Positions 35,554 through 44,927 of a DNA stretch of 54,883 nucleotides are shown one piece after another. Below the pieces are notes generated by a model, which saw nothing but the letters and a program-made list of their open reading frames with translations, was not told where the DNA came from and did no database searches. Position 1 is the stretch's first letter. Each line of letters opens with the position of its first letter. Origin of the DNA: an uncultured Aquimarina sp. (GTDB lineage Bacteria > Bacteroidota > Bacteroidia > Flavobacteriales > Flavobacteriaceae). The stretch is from the NCBI RefSeq assembly GCF_947492965.1, contig NZ_CANLOZ010000016.1, positions 1-54,883 on the forward strand, in the 5' to 3' direction. The position numbers were made by a program, and so were the translations under genes.

Positions 35554-38277
35554 TTATTGTTTACTAATTTTAATTGTACGGATGCTTTTGGATGTATTCA
35601 CCTTTAGGTAGTACAGCCCTTGAGCAAATGAGCTTATATCAATGGTTTCTGAATCCTGGGAAATATGTTTGGTAAAAACCCTTTTTCCATTTATATCATA
35701 TATGCGAATTATGGAATTTTCAGCTCCTTCTACGGTAAACTTATTTACCAAAGGGTTAGGGAATACGACGATAGTTTTATCTTCGGAAGGTTCTGGAGCT
35801 TTGATGTCATTAATTGGTGTGATAATCCATTGCAAGTTTTGGCTAGTGTTAGCTGAATTATAAAGCTGTACGTTTTGTCCATTTGCTCCGTTGGAACCTC
35901 CATCTATTGCATATCCTGAAGCATTGCGTTTTATCAATTTATAGGCGCCTCCACCAACAGCTACTTTTTGCCACTGTTGGTTTTGGTTGTTTAGATCACA
36001 AGTCCATAAATGGACATTCTGTCGATCCGCTCCTCCGTTATTACCATCTATACAGTAATTTGTATCTTTTTTTCTATAGGAGTAATATCCATTACCACGA
36101 TCGATCTCAACCCATTGTTGGTTTGCATTGTTTTGATTGGATGACCATAAATACACTTGATCTCCATTGGACGGAGTAGATCCCGGAGCATCAATAGCAA
36201 ATCCTGGAGCATTTCTTTTGGTAATATGTACGATTTGTTCACCAGTGACTACTTCTGTAAACCTAAAGGATTCCCAAGTACCATTGGAGGTAGTAGGGAA
36301 AAATCGAACCTCGCCATTAGGAGTCATCTGTAATCGTTTAAAATTAGTTGGACCATCAGGAAGTGTAATAAAGTGGGTGTTATTTATTGCCCCTTCTGTA
36401 AATTCATAATAAGTATAGGTTCCTGAATTAGCAGTTGCCTGCATATCTGCATATAAACTATTATCTGTTCTAAGTCTCGGAACACTCCCTCCAGCTGCTC
36501 TTTGTATATGCCAGTATCCATTTCCTTTGTCTACAAATTTCCATTCTACATCTGCTCCTGTAGTATTGATAGCAGTAGCATAAGGATCTTCACTGCTGCC
36601 GTCTGCTGCTAACCGAAGATTATGATGCGGTGCATCGATATAATACGTTTTATTAGGATCGGGAGTGAATGAATTATCCACACAACTATCATTGGCAATA
36701 GAGCTACATTCACAAGGTTCTTGGTTTATGCTAGATACATTTATGATGGTATTGCTACCATTACTAGAATCTACTACGTTTCCAATAGAATAAATTGTGG
36801 AGTTAGTTACATTATTGGATAATGTTACAGATTGTTTAGTCATGTTGCAGAGCAAAATACCTGAGGTAGCTTGATTACCTACTTTTATGACTAGGTCTTT
36901 ATCCAGGGCTTGTCCATCACGTTTCCATAATCGGAGTTTATGATCACTACCACTTATTAGTGCTAATGCTGTGGATCCAGACGGGCGTAAATAGCCATTA
37001 TCCGGATCTAATACTTCAATATCAGCTGTAACTTCTTGTCGTGCTCCAGCAAGTTCTAAAACTGTGGCATATGCAGCATCAGCTTGAGCATTTTTAATAA
37101 CCGCATATGAGGGAACACCAAAAGCGGTAGCATCACCTTCACCTCCATTGGCACTATTCCAGGCACCGTTACATGCAGGAACTCCATGACCAGCAACTCC
37201 TTTTACGGTCATGCCTTCAACTACAAAACCTCGATTGGCAATATCCATTGCGATACCACTTCGTGCTCCTTCAACATAAGCATTACGAATGGTAAGGTTT
37301 TCTATTTCACCTTGGGTATAACCCCTAAATGCACCTTCGACCAAACTAAATTGATAATTATTACGGATTGGAGATCTTTGAGAACCGCCATCTAAATTTT
37401 GACACTGATCTAAATTATTTGTATCAAAAAGATCAAAAAAAGTATCATTATCTGAAGCCCCAAACAAAACATTTCCTTGATAATTAACTCCAAAGGGTAC
37501 TCCATTACGATCTGTACCGCCTATACCATTTTGACGAAGATCATTTGTGGATCTGGACTCAGCTATAATGGTTACATTTTCTACAACAACATTATTAATA
37601 GGTCCATTAAAAAATAAAGTATGGCCAAAAGCACTATGATCTACTAAAATATTTGTAAAAGTACTATTGGTTAAATCTGAAAGGATAACACCACTCTTTT
37701 TTCCCAAACGAGATCCAGGTAGCATGCCACTACTACTACCTGTTTTTCCGTAGAGCGATCCAAAACCATATGGATGAGAATAACGTGCTTTTAGGGTAAA
37801 GTCTTCAAAACGATGCCCACTTCCAGTTATTTCCACAACCACACCACCCGAAACATGAATGTAGTATCCATAGTTTCCATTGCTACCGGGCAATTCTTGC
37901 AAATTAAATCCTATCCAGGTATTACCAGTTCCTCCCAATCTTACCAAGCTTCCATGCGCTAGATTAGGCATGTCATTGATTATAGTAGAATCAAAAGTGA
38001 ACGTTACCCCAGTTAAATCGAAGATATTATTACTACCTGTAAAGTTAAAAAGCCCAGGCCACGAACCTGTTGTACGCACAATCCAATCATCACCATCAAA
38101 TAAAGTTTTTGTTGACAATGAGATATGATAAGTACCTGGTGTCATTTTGATATTCTGATTACTTGCATCTTGAAGTTCTATAAATTCTTGAAGACTAGAA
38201 ATTGTTCTTTGAGCAAAACTTAGTTGTGAAGCAAATAGACCTACTAAAAGCAAAGAAATTGATACTATTTTTTTCAT
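35554..38277 (-). CDS. Secreted right-handed beta-helix protein with ricin-type and T9SS domains
   Basis: The protein has 907 residues. A signal peptide (1-22) is followed by a parallel beta-helix region (about 23-510) rich in Asn/Val/Ile ladders (NNVVVENVTIIAESRSTND, GEIENLTIRNAYVEGARSG). It resembles polysaccharide-lyase-like folds, but I cannot assign a catalytic family. A module at about 537-680 begins FTPDPNKTYYIDAPHHNLRL. A ricin-type lectin repeat (about 690-830) and a type A sorting domain (VFPNPLVNKFTVEG) follow. It shares the last three parts with the gene at 38321-40840. It probably acts on an extracellular glycan; the glycan is unknown. Confidence 0.82.
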   Translation of the reverse strand: MKKIVSISLLLVGLFASQLSFAQRTISSLQEFIELQDASNQNIKMTPGTYHISLSTKTLFDGDDWIVRTTGSWPGLFNFTGSNNIFDLTGVTFTFDSTIINDMPNLAHGSLVRLGGTGNTWIGFNLQELPGSNGNYGYYIHVSGGVVVEITGSGHRFEDFTLKARYSHPYGFGSLYGKTGSSSGMLPGSRLGKKSGVILSDLTNSTFTNILVDHSAFGHTLFFNGPINNVVVENVTIIAESRSTNDLRQNGIGGTDRNGVPFGVNYQGNVLFGASDNDTFFDLFDTNNLDQCQNLDGGSQRSPIRNNYQFSLVEGAFRGYTQGEIENLTIRNAYVEGARSGIAMDIANRGFVVEGMTVKGVAGHGVPACNGAWNSANGGEGDATAFGVPSYAVIKNAQADAAYATVLELAGARQEVTADIEVLDPDNGYLRPSGSTALALISGSDHKLRLWKRDGQALDKDLVIKVGNQATSGILLCNMTKQSVTLSNNVTNSTIYSIGNVVDSSNGSNTIINVSSINQEPCECSSIANDSCVDNSFTPDPNKTYYIDAPHHNLRLAADGSSEDPYATAINTTGADVEWKFVDKGNGYWHIQRAAGGSVPRLRTDNSLYADMQATANSGTYTYYEFTEGAINNTHFITLPDGPTNFKRLQMTPNGEVRFFPTTSNGTWESFRFTEVVTGEQIVHITKRNAPGFAIDAPGSTPSNGDQVYLWSSNQNNANQQWVEIDRGNGYYSYRKKDTNYCIDGNNGGADRQNVHLWTCDLNNQNQQWQKVAVGGGAYKLIKRNASGYAIDGGSNGANGQNVQLYNSANTSQNLQWIITPINDIKAPEPSEDKTIVVFPNPLVNKFTVEGAENSIIRIYDINGKRVFTKHISQDSETIDISSFAQGLYYLKVNTSKSIRTIKISKQ

Positions 38278-38320
38278 TGTTATTTTATATTGATATTAAA
38301 TTATATTCTTAATTATGGGA

Positions 38321-40840
38321 TTATTGCTTTGCTATTTTAATTGTAGAAATGCTTTGTGAGCCATTTACCTTAGCATAATAAATGCCAGAAGGAAGAAAAC
38401 TTAAATCTATAGTTTCGTTATTACTAGAAACATATTTTGACCATACCTCTTTTCCATTCATATCATACACTCTGATAATTGAATTATCAGCCCCAATTAT
38501 AGTTACAGTACTTACTACTGGATTTGGATATAAGATTATAGTATTTTTATCAGTAACCTCTGGGGATTTCGTGTCATTAATCGGAGTAATAATCCACTGT
38601 AAGTTTTGACTGGTATTTGATGCATCATAAAGTTGTATGTTTTGACCATTTGCACCATTAGAACCTCCATCAAGAGCATATCCGGGAGCATTTCTCTTAA
38701 TGAGTTTATATGCACCTCCTCCAATTGCTACTTTTTGCCATTGTTGATTTTGGTTGTTTTCTCCACAACTCCATAGGTATACGTTCTGTCGATTAGCACC
38801 TTGATTATTACCATCGATACAATAATTAGTTCCTACTTTTTGATAAGAATAATAGCCATTACCACGATCAATCTCAATCCATTGTTGGTTATCATTATTT
38901 TCATTTGCAGACCATAAGTATACATTTTGGCCATTAGCACCACCATTCATTCCATCAATCGCAAAGTTCGGAGCATTACGTTTTGTAATATGAACTATAC
39001 TAGTGCTGTTTATCTCGGTAATTGTAAATGATTCCCAAGTACCATTTAAACTAGAACTCATAAAACGAACTAAACCTGAATTGTTGATTTGTAAGCGTTG
39101 ACGCCCTGAAGGACCATCGGGAAGTGTTATAAAATGTGTGTTAGCACCAGCCCCTTGAGTAAAATCATAATAAGTATACGTACCTGAATTAGTGGTTGCT
39201 TGCATATCCGCTAGTTCTGAATTATCTGTACGTAAGCGTGGTTTAGTTCCTCCGGCAGCCCTTTGTATATGCCAGTATCCATTCCCTTTATCTACAAATT
39301 TCCAGGCTACATCATCTCCTGTAGTCTGGGTAGATGTAGTATATGCATCTTCACTAGATCCGCTAGAAGCTAATCGAAGGTTGTGATATGGGTTGTCTAT
39401 ATAATAAGTTTTATTAGGATCTGGAGTAAAGCTAGAACTTGGCGGTGGAACAGTATCACAATCATTTAATTGTGAGATGCTGTTATTAGAACCATTATTA
39501 GTCACGGTAGAACAGGTTTCAATTTGATTTCCTGAACTTTCGGATGATATTAAAACTGGTGCAGTTGTATAATTAATAAGAGAAACATCTCTTGATGGGT
39601 GATCTACATTAGTATCATCACTTAAAAAACGATGTGCTAAAAAATCTCCCCCAAACATGATTGCTAGATTAGAGGGTAAATTTGGCTCAGCATTTCTAAG
39701 AATTACCTCATGATTATTTCCACCTAAATAAGCCAAGCAATTAGCTCCATTGTAATATCCATTTTCTGGTGGAATAACAGTGATCTCACCTTCAAAATTA
39801 TTAGTAGTATTGTAAGCGTTTCTGTAAACAGGTCCTATTGCGGCATCTGCAAAGCAATTCACTACTTGACCACCATTACCTGCTCCAAAACCAGTTTCAC
39901 AACTAATAGCAGTAGTGTTTTCAATATATTTTGTTCCAGCTGTTAACGTTATTGAACATCCAGAGCGCATCTTTTTTATAATACAATCTTTAATGGTAAT
40001 ATTTGTTGTTCTTCTATCAGATATTGTTTCTCCATTAATTATAGTAGTCCCTCTGGTGTACGTTCTAATTCCATCTTCCTGTAGACTCATTGTATGACCA
40101 GCGGGAAGCGGAAACCCCCAAACAGTCATCCAATCCACATCTTCACCGGTGACTCCATCTCCTTCATAAGCTCCAGCCAACATATCATCAGTAGATCTCA
40201 CTTCTCCTTCTAGATAAACACCTTCAATCAACGCATCAACTGCTCCTTGCATAAAGACTCCATGCCCATAGGCTCTATGCTTAATATTACAGTCTTTTAC
40301 ATGATTTCTATTTCCTCCAACTAATATTGCTGAATGTTTGAAATGCTTGATTACATATCCAGATCCTTTACCAAAAGCATCACCGTATCCATATGGTTGA
40401 GATCCTACAATGGTCATGTCGAAACCTTCGATCAAATTATCTTGACCTTGTAAACTTATACCAAGTGCTGTTCTTGTAGGTCTATCATATACACTACCTA
40501 CATCGACCATCTTTAAATTTTTAAGTATGTTGTTATTACCAATTACTTTGAGTTCTTCAACACCGATGTTTCCAAATGCTGTAAAAATATCTGTATCAAA
40601 ATTGATAGTAACACCTGTGAAATCATAAGTACTGTTATTCCCTTCGAAAAGAAAAAGTGGGTTGCTAAATTTTCCTGCGGCAACATCAGTAGCTGAAATA
40701 TTATAGATGCCAGGAGCTAATTTTACTTGTACATTATTGTCGTTTAAATAAGGTAATAATTGTTGTAAAGAATTGACTGTAGTTTGAGAAAAGGAATTCC
40801 AGGTGGTAAAGGTTAATAAGAGTAATAGTATTTTTTTCAT
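38321..40840 (-). CDS. Secreted right-handed beta-helix protein, paralogue of the next gene
   Basis: The protein has 839 residues. A signal peptide (1-18) precedes a beta-helix region (about 20-460) with motifs parallel to its neighbour (SQPYGYGDAFGKGSGYVIKH; IKHRAYGHGVFMQGAVDALI). The module starting FTPDPNKTYYIDNPYHNLRL (about 470-605), a ricin-type repeat (about 610-760) and a sorting domain (LYPNPVVSTVTIIGADNSII) follow. It is the first gene of the cluster, 43 bases before the paralogue. The 30-bp palindrome is 50 bases upstream of its start codon. The paired beta-helix proteins suggest related but distinct glycan targets. Confidence 0.82.
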   Translation of the reverse strand: MKKILLLLLTFTTWNSFSQTTVNSLQQLLPYLNDNNVQVKLAPGIYNISATDVAAGKFSNPLFLFEGNNSTYDFTGVTINFDTDIFTAFGNIGVEELKVIGNNNILKNLKMVDVGSVYDRPTRTALGISLQGQDNLIEGFDMTIVGSQPYGYGDAFGKGSGYVIKHFKHSAILVGGNRNHVKDCNIKHRAYGHGVFMQGAVDALIEGVYLEGEVRSTDDMLAGAYEGDGVTGEDVDWMTVWGFPLPAGHTMSLQEDGIRTYTRGTTIINGETISDRRTTNITIKDCIIKKMRSGCSITLTAGTKYIENTTAISCETGFGAGNGGQVVNCFADAAIGPVYRNAYNTTNNFEGEITVIPPENGYYNGANCLAYLGGNNHEVILRNAEPNLPSNLAIMFGGDFLAHRFLSDDTNVDHPSRDVSLINYTTAPVLISSESSGNQIETCSTVTNNGSNNSISQLNDCDTVPPPSSSFTPDPNKTYYIDNPYHNLRLASSGSSEDAYTTSTQTTGDDVAWKFVDKGNGYWHIQRAAGGTKPRLRTDNSELADMQATTNSGTYTYYDFTQGAGANTHFITLPDGPSGRQRLQINNSGLVRFMSSSLNGTWESFTITEINSTSIVHITKRNAPNFAIDGMNGGANGQNVYLWSANENNDNQQWIEIDRGNGYYSYQKVGTNYCIDGNNQGANRQNVYLWSCGENNQNQQWQKVAIGGGAYKLIKRNAPGYALDGGSNGANGQNIQLYDASNTSQNLQWIITPINDTKSPEVTDKNTIILYPNPVVSTVTIIGADNSIIRVYDMNGKEVWSKYVSSNNETIDLSFLPSGIYYAKVNGSQSISTIKIAKQ

Positions 40841-41137
40841 TGTTGTTAGATTGATAGTGTAGTTTTAATTTTTTTATGGAGTTTATCATTATTATAAAAT
40901 TGGTCAACCAATTTTATAATTGTCTAAAGTATGTTTATTATCTGTGGAGAAGAGAGTTAAATGATTTTTCGACTTTATAAAAGTAGAATTCGTAGAGGAG
41001 TGAAAATAATTCGCAGTTTTAAATTATAAATCTAGAAGTTGTTTATTGGTTAATCTATTGATATTTATAATGTTAGGGTTTTTTTTGGTTGAAATTTACA
41101 AAGCGAAATAAATTTTAAAAAAATATGTAAAAAAGTT
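40841..41137. other. Divergent intergenic region, left part
   Basis: No gene is visible here. It separates the leftward secreted-protein cluster from the rightward speA operon. The main feature is the perfect palindrome described separately. The rest is AT-rich with long A and T runs. Confidence 0.6.
40891..40920. promoter_or_regulatory. Perfect 30-bp palindromic operator candidate
   Basis: Fourteen-base arms, ATTATAAAATTGGT (40891-40904) and its exact complement ACCAATTTTATAAT (40907-40920), flank a two-base centre CA. The core TTGGTCAACCAA has the TTGGT-N-ACCAA look of FadR-subfamily GntR operators, which is family knowledge and not proof. It sits 50-80 bases upstream of the beta-helix gene start, where a repressor would block the promoter. 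No GntR gene lies in this window. With a two-base loop it is a poor RNA hairpin, so a DNA-binding site is likelier. Confidence 0.65.
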
Positions 41138-41165
41138 TTTGATATTTGTTTTTTTACTATGTTTG
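41138..41165 (+). promoter_or_regulatory. Bacteroidota-type promoter candidate for the speA leader
   Basis: TATGTTTG at 41158-41165 fits the Bacteroidota -7 consensus TAnnTTTG. TTTG at 41138-41141 lies 16 bases before it, slightly short of the usual spacing to the -33 box. Transcription would start near 41171, giving a leader of about 365 bases before speA. Confidence 0.45.
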
Positions 41166-41184
41166 ATTAACTGTTAACAAATGA

Positions 41185-41312
41185 GTCTGTACAATCAGAC
41201 GCATTGCCTAAATAAAATGGAATCTTTTTTCAGATTCGGGCTTAGGAGAATAAAGAAGTCTACTCCAAAAGCTGCCTTAAGGATAGGGAACCGAATTCTC
41301 AGGCTGACTTCT
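41185..41312 (+). ncRNA. Structured leader candidate upstream of speA
   Basis: Hairpins lie at 41185-41200 (GTCTG/CAGAC) and 41220-41237 (GAATCT/AGATTC). Two longer pairings are possible: GAGAAT (41246-41251) with ATTCTC (41295-41300), and AGAAGTC (41254-41260) with GACTTCT (41306-41312). These two cross, so they would form a pseudoknot or exclude each other. It does not match any riboswitch family I recognise. A 69-codon frame (41181-41390) runs through it but does not look like a protein. It could be a regulatory leader of the polyamine genes. Confidence 0.3.
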
Positions 41313-41537
41313 AAAAAATATACAATTGCACTTCAGTTTTTAGAACGGATAAAATTCGTTCCACATACGATTTCAATTATTCGGATATGAGTATAGATTG
41401 ATAAGATGCTTTTATCATTTTATCTACAATTTGTAATTTTTCAAATATGACATCATAGAATCTCGATTAGCTATAGTTTAACGATGTTAATCTTTATATC
41501 TATTGATTTCTTTTATACGCAAAACAAAACCGAATAA

Positions 41538-42980
41538 ATGAAGACTAAATATATTGATCTTATCGATCAAACTTTTGATTTTCCTCAGCAAGAATTTAAC
41601 CTAAAGAATGATCAGCTGCAGTTCCATGAAATTGATTTAATGGAATTGATAGCTAAATACGGAGCACCTTTAAAATTTACATACTTGCCCAAAATATCTG
41701 AAAATATTAACAGAGCCAAAAAATGGTTTGATAACGCGATTAAAGCGAATAATTATGCAGGTACTTATAACTATTGTTACTGTACCAAAAGCTCTCATTT
41801 TCAACATGTGTTGAATGAGGCATTAAAAAATGATATTCATATCGAAACTTCTTCTGCTTTTGATATTGACATTGTTGAAAATCTAAAAGCTCAAGGTAAA
41901 ATTAATGATCATACTTATGTCATTTGTAATGGTTTTAAAAGAGATCAATACATCCAAAATATAGCAAGGCTTATAAATAATGGTCATCAAAACTGTATTC
42001 CTATTATTGATAATTATGAAGAATTATCTTTACTAAGCGAAAGTATTAATGATAAGTTTCAAGTTGGTATTCGTATTGCTTCTGAAGAAGAACCAAAATT
42101 TGAGTTTTATACTTCTCGTTTAGGAATAGGCTATCGTAATATTGTTCCTTTTTACAATAACCAGATTAAAGCGAACCCTCAAGTAGAACTAAAGATGTTG
42201 CATTTCTTTATAAATACAGGAATTCGTGATACTGCTTATTACTGGAATGAATTATTAAAATGTCTCAAAGTATATATAAGCCTCAAAAAAATATGTCCAT
42301 CCTTAGATAGCCTAAATATTGGAGGTGGTTTCCCGATCAAAAACTCCTTAGGATTTGATTACGATTATGAGTATATGGTGAATGAGATTGTAAATCAAAT
42401 TCAAATCGCTTGTGAAGAAGCTCGCGTAGATGTACCAAATATTTTTACAGAGTTTGGAAGCTTCACAGTAGGAGAAAGTGGAGGAGCTATTTATGAAGTA
42501 TTATATCAAAAACAGCAAAATGATCGCGAAAAGTGGAATATGATTAATTCTTCATTCATTACTACTTTACCTGATACATGGGCTATCAATAAACGCTTTG
42601 TAATGCTTGCTGTTAATCGTTGGAATGATGAATATGAACGCGTGTTATTAGGAGGTCTAACTTGTGATAGCGACGATTATTACAACTCTGAGCAGCACAT
42701 GAATGCGATTTATTTACCTAAGTATAAAAAAGAAAAACCACTATATATAGGTTTCTTTAATACTGGAGCATATCAGGAAACCATTGGAGGATTCGGAGGA
42801 TTACAACATTGTTTGATTCCACAGCCAAAACATATTATTATTGATCGAGACCAAGATGGGAACTTAGAAACCTCTGTCTTTACGGAACAACAAACTTCAG
42901 AACAATTATTATCTATTCTTGGCTATCAGAAAGAATATCAACAAGATCCTTTACAGTTAAAGGTATCAAACATCATTTAA
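41538..42980 (+). CDS. speA: Arginine decarboxylase (fold III PLP enzyme)
   Basis: The protein has 480 residues. PLP Lys K84 lies in YCTKSS. The phosphate-binding glycine loop is GGGFP (262-266). Late catalytic Cys C376 lies in GGLTCDSDD, the CxxD-type motif of alanine-racemase-fold decarboxylases. It is shorter than the 630-660 residues of proteobacterial biosynthetic SpeA and matches the compact flavobacterial form. It should convert arginine to agmatine and CO2 in the cytoplasm. Agmatinase follows after 36 bases, which supports arginine over diaminopimelate or ornithine as substrate. It is preceded by a long leader and begins the rightward operon. Confidence 0.85.
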   Translation: MKTKYIDLIDQTFDFPQQEFNLKNDQLQFHEIDLMELIAKYGAPLKFTYLPKISENINRAKKWFDNAIKANNYAGTYNYCYCTKSSHFQHVLNEALKNDIHIETSSAFDIDIVENLKAQGKINDHTYVICNGFKRDQYIQNIARLINNGHQNCIPIIDNYEELSLLSESINDKFQVGIRIASEEEPKFEFYTSRLGIGYRNIVPFYNNQIKANPQVELKMLHFFINTGIRDTAYYWNELLKCLKVYISLKKICPSLDSLNIGGGFPIKNSLGFDYDYEYMVNEIVNQIQIACEEARVDVPNIFTEFGSFTVGESGGAIYEVLYQKQQNDREKWNMINSSFITTLPDTWAINKRFVMLAVNRWNDEYERVLLGGLTCDSDDYYNSEQHMNAIYLPKYKKEKPLYIGFFNTGAYQETIGGFGGLQHCLIPQPKHIIIDRDQDGNLETSVFTEQQTSEQLLSILGYQKEYQQDPLQLKVSNII

Positions 42981-43016
42981 AGACTATAATTTAAAAACCA
43001 TTTATAATTTAATACA

Positions 43017-43961
43017 ATGAAAACTAGTAAAACATATGCCGGCATTTCTGAAAAGTTTGCGGGCTATGAAAAATCTCAAATAGTATTAGTACCCGTTCCG
43101 TATGATGGAACCAGCACTTGGGGTAAAGGAGCCGACAAAGGCCCTGAAGCATTTCTAGAAGCTTCTGAAAATATGGAATTGTACGATATAGAAACGGACA
43201 GCGAAGTATATACAAAAGGGATATGTTTATTAGAACCAATTACGGAGAATGATACTCCAGAATCTATGGTAGAGGCAGTATATAATACAACCAAAAATAA
43301 TATAAAGAGGAATAAGTTTGTAACCCTATTTGGAGGAGAACATTCTATCTCAATTGGTGCTATCAGAGCTTTTGATGAGTGTTTTAATAACCTTACGGTG
43401 TTACAGATTGATGCACATGCGGATTTGAGAAAAGAATATAATGGTTCTAAGTATAATCATGCTTGCGCTATGTATGAGGCCAATGAGAAAACCAATTTGA
43501 TTCAAGTAGGGATACGAAGTATGGATGCTTCAGAAAACTTGGTAATGAATGATGATCAGGTGTTTTTTGCCCATGAAATGGCAAAAGATGATTATTGGAT
43601 GGATAATGCAATCGAACTTATGACGGATAATGTATATATTTCGTTTGACCTAGATGCATTTGATCCATCTATATTACCCGCAACCGGAACACCGGAACCA
43701 GGAGGATTGTTCTGGTACGAAACCCTAGAATTCTTAAGAAAAGTCTTTTCAGAAAAGAATGTGGTAGGATTTGATATCGTGGAATTATGTCCTAATGAAA
43801 CGAGTAAACCATCTGATTTTGCTGCTGCAAAATTATACTATAAAATGTTGTCTTATAAGTTTGAGGACACAGAAGATACAATCGATGAAGAGGATGATAT
43901 TACAGAAAATGAAGCATTAAGAAAATTTAAATCTAGTTACGAAGAATACGATGAAAGGTAA
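43017..43961 (+). CDS. speB: Agmatinase
   Basis: The protein has 314 residues of the ureohydrolase family. The two-manganese ligands are visible: H109 in GGEHS, D132/H134/D136 in DAHADLR, and D211/D213 in SFDLDAFDPS. The start of the family is also seen (VPVPYDGTSTWGKGADKGP). It hydrolyses agmatine to putrescine and urea, the step after SpeA. The C-terminus adds an acidic tail (DTEDTIDEEDDI and on, about 286-305) beyond the usual catalytic fold. The end overlaps the next gene by 11 bases, suggesting coupled translation. Confidence 0.9.
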   Translation: MKTSKTYAGISEKFAGYEKSQIVLVPVPYDGTSTWGKGADKGPEAFLEASENMELYDIETDSEVYTKGICLLEPITENDTPESMVEAVYNTTKNNIKRNKFVTLFGGEHSISIGAIRAFDECFNNLTVLQIDAHADLRKEYNGSKYNHACAMYEANEKTNLIQVGIRSMDASENLVMNDDQVFFAHEMAKDDYWMDNAIELMTDNVYISFDLDAFDPSILPATGTPEPGGLFWYETLEFLRKVFSEKNVVGFDIVELCPNETSKPSDFAAAKLYYKMLSYKFEDTEDTIDEEDDITENEALRKFKSSYEEYDER

Positions 43962-44925
43962 AGGTGAAATTTCAAAATTTATAGAAAAATATTTTCTTCA
44001 TTTTAATGCAGCGACTGTTGTAGATGCAGCAAAAGGATATGAATCTCAATTAGAAAAAGGAGGTAAGATGCTTGTCTCTCTTGCAGGAGCTATGAGTACT
44101 GCAGAATTAGGGAAAATATTTGCTGAAATGATTCGAGAAGAGAAAGTGCATATTGTCTCTTGCACTGGAGCAAATCTTGAAGAAGATATTATGAATCTAG
44201 TGGCGCATAGCCATTATGAACGGGTACCAAATTATAGAGATTTAACTCCACAACAGGAATGGGAGTTATTAGAAAAAGGCCTTAATCGTGTTACAGATAC
44301 TTGCATACCAGAAGAGGAAGCTTTTAGAAGGCTGCAGGAGCATATTTTTAAAATTTGGAAAGATGCAGAAGAAGCAGGAGAACGTTATTTTCCGCATGAG
44401 TTTATGTATAAGCTTTTACTCTCTGGAGTATTGGAAGAATATTATGAAATTGACATCAAAGACTCTTGGATGTATGCTGCTGCCAAAGCTAATCTACCAA
44501 TGGTAGTTCCTGGGTGGGAAGATAGCACTATGGGGAATATTTTTGCGAGCTATGTAATGAAGGGAGCGCTGAAAGCAAGCACCATGAAATCTGGAATAGA
44601 ATATATGACATTTTTGGCAGATTGGTATACAGAAAACTCTAAAGACGGTATAGGATTTTTCCAAATAGGAGGTGGTATTGCAGGTGATTTTCCTATTTGT
44701 GTAGTACCAATGTTATATCAGGATTTAGAAAGAACGGATACTCCATTTTGGAATTATTTCTGTCAGATAAGTGATTCTACCACAAGTTATGGCTCTTATT
44801 CGGGTGCGGTACCTAATGAAAAGATTACATGGGGTAAACTAGATATTGATACTCCAAAATTTGTAATAGAGAGTGATGCAACCATCGTAGCACCATTAAT
44901 ATTTGGCTACTTATTAGATATGTAA
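43951..44925 (+). CDS. Deoxyhypusine-synthase-like enzyme, probable homospermidine synthase
   Basis: The protein has 324 residues. The NAD-binding features (LVSLAGAMSTAELG, VSCTGANLEED) and the catalytic Lys K296 in ITWGKLD match deoxyhypusine synthase. Bacteria lack eIF5A, and bacterial homologues studied elsewhere make homospermidine or similar polyamines. With putrescine supplied by the two preceding genes, and with homospermidine known as the major polyamine of many Flavobacteriaceae, homospermidine synthesis from two putrescines is the best guess. Substrate choice cannot be read from the sequence. Confidence 0.82.
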   Translation: MKGKGEISKFIEKYFLHFNAATVVDAAKGYESQLEKGGKMLVSLAGAMSTAELGKIFAEMIREEKVHIVSCTGANLEEDIMNLVAHSHYERVPNYRDLTPQQEWELLEKGLNRVTDTCIPEEEAFRRLQEHIFKIWKDAEEAGERYFPHEFMYKLLLSGVLEEYYEIDIKDSWMYAAAKANLPMVVPGWEDSTMGNIFASYVMKGALKASTMKSGIEYMTFLADWYTENSKDGIGFFQIGGGIAGDFPICVVPMLYQDLERTDTPFWNYFCQISDSTTSYGSYSGAVPNEKITWGKLDIDTPKFVIESDATIVAPLIFGYLLDM

Positions 44926-44927
44926 AA

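Noticed and set aside
41241..41312. Resemblance of TTCTCAGGC to a glycine riboswitch core
   Set aside because: The GGGGCAA-type core and the repeated aptamer of glycine riboswitches are absent, so the match is too short to support.
41181..41390. A 69-codon rightward frame upstream of speA
   Set aside because: Its translation is basic and lacks domain signs, and it runs through strongly paired sequence. A leader RNA explains it better, although a leader peptide is not excluded.
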